Assembly: GCF_021730435.1 (NCBI RefSeq)
Contig: NZ_JABWGX010000011.1
Coordinates: 62,001-126,000 of the forward strand
DNA from: Xanthobacter agilis
Lineage (GTDB): Bacteria; Pseudomonadota; Alphaproteobacteria; Rhizobiales; Xanthobacteraceae
Reading direction: 5' to 3'
DNA length: 64,000 nt
Each line of letters opens with the position of its first letter. The first letter of the stretch is position 1. This document shows, piece after piece, positions 59,790-64,000 of this stretch. The position numbers and the translations under genes are program-made. The notes below the pieces were generated by a model, which was not told where the DNA came from, ran no database searches, and saw only the letters and a list, made by a program, of their open reading frames with translations.

Positions 59790-60593
59790 TCAGGAGTTGT
59801 CCGGCGACAGAACGCGGTCGCCATTGGGCGCGGGGGCAGAAAAAATGGCGGCCTCGGCCTCGGCATCGAAGGCGCCGGCCGGACCGTCGAAGGCGACCCG
59901 CCCGCCGGACAGGCCGACGATGCGGTCCGCCAGGACACGGGCAAGCTGGAGTTGGTGCAGCACGAGCACCGCCGTGAGCCCGTCGCGCACCACCAGCCGG
60001 CGCAGTTCGCCGCCCAGCCGGCGGGCCAGCACCGGGTCCACCGAGGCGAACGGCTCGTCGCCGAGGATCAGGCGCGGCGCGCGCACCAGGGCGCGCGCTA
60101 TGCCCACCCGCTGGCGCTCACCGCCGGAGAGGGTGTCGGTGCGGGCGGTGGCGCGGGACAAGAGCCCCACGTCCGCCAGGGCCAGCGCCGCCCGCTCCCG
60201 CGCCGCGCGCGGCCAGGGCAGAAGCGAAAGCGGATGGCGGGTATCGGCGAGGCCCAGCAGCACATTGTCGATGGCGGGAAGGCGGCCGATGAGGGCATGG
60301 TCCTGAAACACCATGGCGGTGCGCCGGCGCATCTCGCGCAGCACGCCCGGTTCCCCGAGGCCGCCGAGCCCCGCCACCGCCACCCGCCCCGCCTGCGGCG
60401 CCACCAGGCCGTTCAGCACGTTCATGAGCGTGGTTTTGCCAACGCCGGACGGCCCCACCACGGCGGTGATGGTGCCTTCCGCGAACGCGGTGGAAATCTC
60501 GTTGAGGATGGGCCGCCCGCCGCGCATCACGGAAAGCCCCACGATGGTGAGGGCGGGACGCCACGCCTGCGAGCCGATGGTGAGCGCATTCAC
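59790..60593 (-). CDS. PhnC-like ABC transporter ATPase (putative vanadate uptake)
   Basis: A 267-residue ATPase with Walker A GPSGVGKTT, signature LSGGERQR, Walker B RLILGDEPFASVD and H-loop VLHQLQ; the VNG/LGLADTRHPLSLLPW insert resembles PhnC proteins. The start is a GTG at 60593 overlapping the previous stop (GTGA), showing translational coupling to the 83-residue gene. Ten bases separate it from the binding-protein gene. Confidence 0.9.
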   Translation of the reverse strand: MNALTIGSQAWRPALTIVGLSVMRGGRPILNEISTAFAEGTITAVVGPSGVGKTTLMNVLNGLVAPQAGRVAVAGLGGLGEPGVLREMRRRTAMVFQDHALIGRLPAIDNVLLGLADTRHPLSLLPWPRAARERAALALADVGLLSRATARTDTLSGGERQRVGIARALVRAPRLILGDEPFASVDPVLARRLGGELRRLVVRDGLTAVLVLHQLQLARVLADRIVGLSGGRVAFDGPAGAFDAEAEAAIFSAPAPNGDRVLSPDNS

Positions 60594-60841
60594 GGCTTGA
60601 GACCTTGCACGAGGGTGAGCCTGGGCCGCGCGGCGGGGTGATGGCGACGCAGGCGGGCGGCATGGCTCCAAATGGCGTCCACCACCTCCTCGATGCCGCC
60701 GTCCAGCGCCGCCTCGCGAAAGCCGGCGGCGACCAGCATGTCGACCGCGCACTCGGCCAAGGCGACGGCGATGGTGTCGAACTCATGTCCATCGAGACGC
60801 ATCTCGAGGATGCAGCGATTCAGGCAGATCTCCGGGCGCAT
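60590..60841 (-). CDS. Unknown 83-residue protein, first gene of the oxyanion transporter operon
   Basis: MRPEICLNRCILEMRLDGHE is followed by FDTIAVALAECAVDMLVAAG and GGIEEVVDAIWSHAARLRRH. Soluble, helical, three Cys in the first half; no family recognised. GGGAG lies nine bases before the ATG at 60841. Coupling to the ATPase gene (GTGA) implies a related task, perhaps as a sensor or as an accessory to metal-oxyanion uptake. Confidence 0.65.
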   Translation of the reverse strand: MRPEICLNRCILEMRLDGHEFDTIAVALAECAVDMLVAAGFREAALDGGIEEVVDAIWSHAARLRRHHPAARPRLTLVQGLKP

Positions 60842-61008
60842 GGCATCACTCCCGCAGGCCCGGAACGACATGGAAAACAGGATAAAGGCGTGGCAACAGC
60901 GGCATGGCAGCCTCCGGCAGGCCCATGGATGCGAGCATCCCAGGCAACAATGCTGAAAAGGAGTGCGGCTCAAGCCGTCTCGGACGCGCTCTACGGCGCA
61001 TCAGATCC

Positions 61009-61054
61009 GCAATGTATTTAACATTGCCATTTAAATAGTAATATTTTTATTACT
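61009..61054. promoter_or_regulatory. AT-rich control region with two palindromes upstream of the transporter operon
   Basis: GCAATGT-ATTTA-ACATTGC (61009-61027) and AGTAATA-TTTT-TATTACT (61037-61054) lie in a roughly 100-base AT-rich island, exceptional in this GC-rich window. They are 170-215 bases upstream of the small first gene. Paired dyads with alternating AT suit a metal- or ModE-type repressor; the second could instead be a terminator-like hairpin for the flanking DUF2478 gene, which ends at 61103 on the same strand. Confidence 0.5.
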
Positions 61055-61102
61055 TAATAATGTCAATATATCATTCAATGTTTTTCATTCAGGATTTGAT
61101 GT

Positions 61103-62350
61103 CTATCCATTCAGATGCGCATCATGAGCACCGGCCGGATCTGCCGGGTCGCCGGCGACACCTCCATTCACATGGGCGTAGCGGCCGAAGCGGGTGAAGT
61201 CGCGCGGCAGCGCGCCGGCCTCCACCGCCTGTGCCAATCCTTCCGGGTCATGCACCAGAAGGCCGCCCAGCGTTTCCACGCCGTAATCGTAAAGCCGTGG
61301 CGTCATGGGCGTGGACGGCCCCACCAGCGCGATGGGGCGGCTGCCGGCCAGGCGCAGGATACGCGGCAGGCTGCGGTTGATGAGCGCCGAGGAATTCACG
61401 ATCGCCCCGCCACATCCGGGCAACAGCGCATCCATGGCGGCGATGGGATAAGCGCCGGGGCGCGGATCAGCCTCCACCACCGCGCAGCGGGGCAGGATGC
61501 CGTCCACGCCGGGAAAGGCGCCGATGACCACCACCTGGCCCTCCACATGGCGGAAGCGGTGCGCGCCGTTCCCCGGCCGCCCTTCGAGGTCATAGCGGTT
61601 GTAATGGGCATTGAGCGCGGCCACACCCACCGCGGTTTCGAGCGGGTCCCATGAGGCGGTCAGCTCGGCCAGGTCGCGCAGGCTGCGCCGGCGCAGCTCC
61701 GGCAGGCGCGCGCGCAGCTCACGCGGATGGCGCGGCAAAGCGGCGAGACCCGCGCCCTGCGGCCCCTCCACCAGGATCCAACGCGGACCGATGGTGATGC
61801 GGCGCACCTCCGCTTCGGCGACGCCCAGGGCGAGATCGCGATAAAGCCTGTCCGGTCCCCACCAGGTCCACAGGGCGCGGCGGTCCGGCGCGATCATGGA
61901 ACCTTCGTGGCGCACATAGCTGTGCCATTGGTGGATGGCCTGCCCGGCAATGGCGGTGAGCATGGGCAGCCCGCGCCCCACCCCGCCGCCGATGGGCGCG
62001 CCGACCAGGTCGGTCGCCTCGGTGCAGGCGGAGAAGCGGCCGATGAGCAGGAGGTCCGCCACCTCGGCCATAGCCCGACGCAGAAACCCTTCCGCCGCGC
62101 CCGGCTCGCGCGGCAGCGGCCGGCTGGTGGCAAGGTCGATATAGAGCGGCGGCCCGCTGGCATCGGGCCGCGGCACCTGGACGTAACCGAGCACGCGGAA
62201 CCCGCGCGCGTTCAGCTCGAAGGCGAAGGATGCCAGCAGAGCGTCCACGCATTCGAACGGATCGTGCACGACCACGCCAGGACGGATCCAGCCGCATGCC
62301 GGCGCAGGATCCCCTTGCAGCGGCGACCTCGGCACCTTCGACCCGCTCAT
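61103..62350 (-). CDS. DUF2478 / DUF364-like (heavy-metal chelation) two-domain protein
   Basis: A 415-residue protein. The N-terminal ~160 residues resemble DUF2478, a family seen near molybdate transport and nif genes (LASFAFELNARGFRVLGYVQ, PLYIDLATSRPLPREPG, ADLLLIGRFSACTEATDLVG). The rest resembles the DUF4213/DUF364 'heavy-metal chelation' fold (LTASWDPLETAVGVAALNAH, HVEGQVVVIGAFPGVDG, GCGGAIVNSSALINRSLPRI, ALVGPSTPMTPRLYDYGVET). The ATG at 62350 follows GGAGGT closely; an ATG at 62362 would give better spacing. It has a sigma-54 promoter 60 bases upstream, placing it in the nitrogen-fixation regulon. A metal or metal-complex handling role is inferred. Confidence 0.75.
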   Translation of the reverse strand: MSGSKVPRSPLQGDPAPACGWIRPGVVVHDPFECVDALLASFAFELNARGFRVLGYVQVPRPDASGPPLYIDLATSRPLPREPGAAEGFLRRAMAEVADLLLIGRFSACTEATDLVGAPIGGGVGRGLPMLTAIAGQAIHQWHSYVRHEGSMIAPDRRALWTWWGPDRLYRDLALGVAEAEVRRITIGPRWILVEGPQGAGLAALPRHPRELRARLPELRRRSLRDLAELTASWDPLETAVGVAALNAHYNRYDLEGRPGNGAHRFRHVEGQVVVIGAFPGVDGILPRCAVVEADPRPGAYPIAAMDALLPGCGGAIVNSSALINRSLPRILRLAGSRPIALVGPSTPMTPRLYDYGVETLGGLLVHDPEGLAQAVEAGALPRDFTRFGRYAHVNGGVAGDPADPAGAHDAHLNG

Positions 62351-62409
62351 GACACCTCCACCCATCGGCCGGACCCGAAAGACGCTTCCAAGGAATGCTA
62401 GGATGCCAT

Positions 62410-62425
62410 CGCAAGCATCGGGCCA
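62410..62425 (-). promoter_or_regulatory. Sigma-54 promoter for the DUF2478/DUF364 gene
   Basis: Minus-strand TGGCCCG-N4-TTGCG with GG-N10-GC spacing, the same -24 variant as the vnfE promoter, 60 bases upstream of the ATG. Confidence 0.7.
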
Positions 62426-62509
62426 GTGGCGGAAGCGGCGCCGTTCGGGCGTTTGCCCTGCCGCACCGGAGGTCGAGTGCACCTGGGGGAACGCCGTCAT
62501 GCACCCTTC

Positions 62510-62523
62510 GTACATCTGCGAAC
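62510..62523. promoter_or_regulatory. Candidate VnfA activator site
   Basis: GTAC-ATCTGC-GAAC, the GTAC-N6-GNNC form seen at the vnf operons, between two divergent sigma-54 promoters (85 bases from the left one, 43 from the right). Confidence 0.5.
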
Positions 62524-62565
62524 ACTTTGAGGCCGGGAACGCCGCCATCTCCTGAAAGCGTCGCT

Positions 62566-62581
62566 TGGCGCGACCCTTGCT
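62566..62581 (+). promoter_or_regulatory. Sigma-54 promoter for the ATP-grasp gene
   Basis: TGGCGCG-N4-TTGCT, one change from consensus, 64 bases before the ATG at 62645. Confidence 0.78.
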
Positions 62582-62644
62582 CAGTTCCACCCCGGCCCAC
62601 CCCGCGCCCCGCCGCGGACGAGCCAAACCAGAAAGCGAGACACC

Positions 62645-63694
62645 ATGGCCCAACTCCGTCTCGACGAGGTGCTGCTGCGGCCCGGAACGGGCGCCCTGGC
62701 GCGCATCCTTTTCCTCGCGCCTTACGCGCCGGAGGCGCCGGATTACGCCTGTCGCGCCTTTGCCGGCGATGGCGGCTATCCGGCCTATTACCATCGCGTG
62801 TTCGAGACCCTCACCAAGCTCGGCTATCCGGTGCGCACCGCCTCGCGGGCCGACGCCCCGCTCCAGGCCGCAGGCGCCACCGACCTCGTCTTTTCCCTCA
62901 TGAACCGCATGGAGATGGCCAATCCGGAAGTCTTCGTGCCGGCGTTGTGCGAGTTCCTGCACCTGCCCCATGTGGGCGCCACGCCCAATATCCGGGCGCT
63001 GGCCGAAGACAAGTGGCTGACCAAGAAGGTAGCCGAGGCCAGCGGCCTGCCGGTGGCGCCAGGCGCCCGCTACGACACCCCCGCCGCCCTTGCCGTGCCG
63101 CCGCCGTTCGCCGGCCCCTATTTCGTGAAGAACCGTTTCGGTGCCGCCTCCGAGGGGGTTTCGGATGCGTCCATCCAGGATGATTGGGCGGGCGCCGCGC
63201 GCGTGGCGGCGGATCTGATGGCGCGCGGCATGGCGGTCCTGGTGGAGCGGTTCGCCCCCGGCATCGACGTGACCGTGCCGGTGCTCGGCGGAGCGGAACC
63301 GCTGGTGCTCGGCCTCGTGCATCCCCGCTCCGACCGGGCGGGCGCCATCGTCACCGAGGAGCTGAAGCGGGACGATCCGCTCGGCTATGCGCTGTTCGAC
63401 GCGGGAGACGCGGAAGCGGCTTTCCACGCCGACGCCCGGGCACTGTGGGGCGCCGCCGGCCCCATGGATTATCTGCGCCTCGACTATCGCTTCGACGCTG
63501 AAACCGGGCGGCGCACGTTCCTGGAGTTCAACATCTGCTGCCACATCGGCCGCTCCGGCGCCATCTGTCTGGCCGCCGGCCAATGGGGCCTGTCGCAAGC
63601 GGACGTGCTGGGCCATGTGGTAGAATTCTCCCTCGCCCGCCAGCGCCGCCGGCTTCAGCCGCGCGAGACGGAGGCGATACGATGCGCCCAGTGA
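62645..63694 (+). CDS. ATP-grasp ligase (D-Ala-D-Ala ligase-like)
   Basis: A 349-residue enzyme. The pattern YHRVFETLTKLGYPV, HLPHVGATPNIRALAEDKWL, KKVAEASGLPVAPGARYDT, YFVKNRFGAASEGVSD, VLVERFAPGIDVTVPVLGG and YLRLDYRFD ... FLEFNICC follows the D-Ala-D-Ala ligase branch of ATP-grasp proteins, with the metal-binding Asp and Glu/Asn residues near the end in place. Such enzymes form an amide or ester from an acyl phosphate. It is not a normal cell-wall ligase by context: it has a sigma-54 promoter, is divergent from the DUF364-like gene and overlaps the next gene by 13 bases. A role in making or loading a small metal ligand is conceivable. Confidence 0.85.
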   Translation: MAQLRLDEVLLRPGTGALARILFLAPYAPEAPDYACRAFAGDGGYPAYYHRVFETLTKLGYPVRTASRADAPLQAAGATDLVFSLMNRMEMANPEVFVPALCEFLHLPHVGATPNIRALAEDKWLTKKVAEASGLPVAPGARYDTPAALAVPPPFAGPYFVKNRFGAASEGVSDASIQDDWAGAARVAADLMARGMAVLVERFAPGIDVTVPVLGGAEPLVLGLVHPRSDRAGAIVTEELKRDDPLGYALFDAGDAEAAFHADARALWGAAGPMDYLRLDYRFDAETGRRTFLEFNICCHIGRSGAICLAAGQWGLSQADVLGHVVEFSLARQRRRLQPRETEAIRCAQ

Positions 63695-64000
63695 TGCCCG
63701 CGCCGGACGGCGCCTTGATGCCCGCCGGTCCGCTCGACCTTCTGTGCGAAGTGCCGGTGCCGCTGCGGATGCGGTTCGCCGACGACCTGTCGCGCCATCT
63801 CGCCCGCCATTGCACGCAGGGTGGAGAAGCCTTCTCCTGCCATGTGCCCATGGGCCAGGGCGGCCCGAGCCCGCTCGACCGCCTGCGCTATGTCCGCGAT
63901 CCGCTCGACTTTCCGCGCATGCTGGTGTCGGCCCGGCACGGCAATGCGTTCAACCGCCGTTTCCATGACACACACATGCGCGCCGGGGCCTTCAGCTCCG
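63682..64000 (+). CDS. Unknown protein, 5' part only
   Basis: At least 106 residues from the ATG at 63682, open to the window edge. Visible: MPAGPLDLLCEVPVPLRMRF, LARHCTQGGEAFSCHVPMGQ, and a segment ending FPRMLVSARHGNAFNRRF. No signal peptide or known motif in the part seen. It overlaps the ATP-grasp gene by 13 bases and is therefore probably in the same sigma-54 operon. Function cannot be assigned. Confidence 0.6.
   Translation, partial: MRPVMPAPDGALMPAGPLDLLCEVPVPLRMRFADDLSRHLARHCTQGGEAFSCHVPMGQGGPSPLDRLRYVRDPLDFPRMLVSARHGNAFNRRFHDTHMRAGAFSS

Noticed and set aside
62351-63616. Upstream extension of the DUF2478-type gene to 63616
   Set aside because: The extension would run antisense through the ATP-grasp gene and across both sigma-54 promoters; conserved sequence starts only at 62350.

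Overview
The window is GC-rich throughout, has very few rRNA/tRNA-like or mobile features (none recognised), and carries alphaproteobacterial hallmarks: a NifA with the oxygen-responsive C-X11-C-X19-C-X4-C motif, FecI/FecR/TonB iron signalling, and a vanadium nitrogenase locus. A diazotrophic member of the Hyphomicrobiales (for example a Xanthobacteraceae-like organism) is the best guess; this is an inference from gene content, not a taxonomic assignment.

Left half (1-40.9 kb): an iron-acquisition and lipopeptide locus. On the minus strand, from right to left, lie a type II thioesterase, an ABC exporter with a C-terminal cyclic-nucleotide-binding-like domain, a fatty acyl-AMP ligase with its own ACP, a 2970-residue hybrid KS-AT-ACP-aminotransferase-C-A-T-E synthase, then fecI, fecR, a TonB receptor with a signalling domain, a FhuC/FepC-type ATPase and an open frame joining a second ECF sigma factor to a FhuD-like binding protein cut by the window edge. 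On the plus strand are a PhyH-type dioxygenase, a small ABM-fold protein, two NRPS genes (C-A-T and C-A-T-E*-C-T-TE), a three-gene RND efflux system and an Sfp-type phosphopantetheinyl transferase. Together these predict an acyl chain that is activated, extended by malonate, beta-aminated as in iturin/mycosubtilin synthases, joined to Asp and other residues, released by a thioesterase, exported, and probably re-imported as an iron complex. The siderophore role is inferred from context.

Right half (41-64 kb): a vanadium nitrogenase island. After a globin-coupled chemotaxis-type transducer come nifA, a NifU-C-like gene, vnfX, vnfN and vnfE (minus strand), vnfA and an unknown gene (plus), a minus-strand operon encoding a NifX-glyoxalase I fusion, VnfH and a Nif11 peptide, then vnfDGK, an unknown gene and another NifX-family gene (plus). 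A PhnCDE-like ABC transporter with a small leader gene follows; its position suggests vanadate uptake. The right edge has a DUF2478/DUF364-like protein divergent from an ATP-grasp enzyme and a truncated gene. No nifB, nifV or nifHDK is present, so the FeV-cofactor core and homocitrate must be supplied from elsewhere.

Three divergent intergenic regions (vnfE/vnfA, fusion-vnfH/vnfD, DUF2478/ATP-grasp) each carry sigma-54 -24/-12 elements on both strands and GTAC-N6-GNNC motifs resembling the VnfA upstream activator. This ties the last, uncharacterised gene pair to the vanadium nitrogenase regulon and is the main new lead, with the NifX-glyoxalase fusion and the iturin-like assembly line in an iron-uptake setting.
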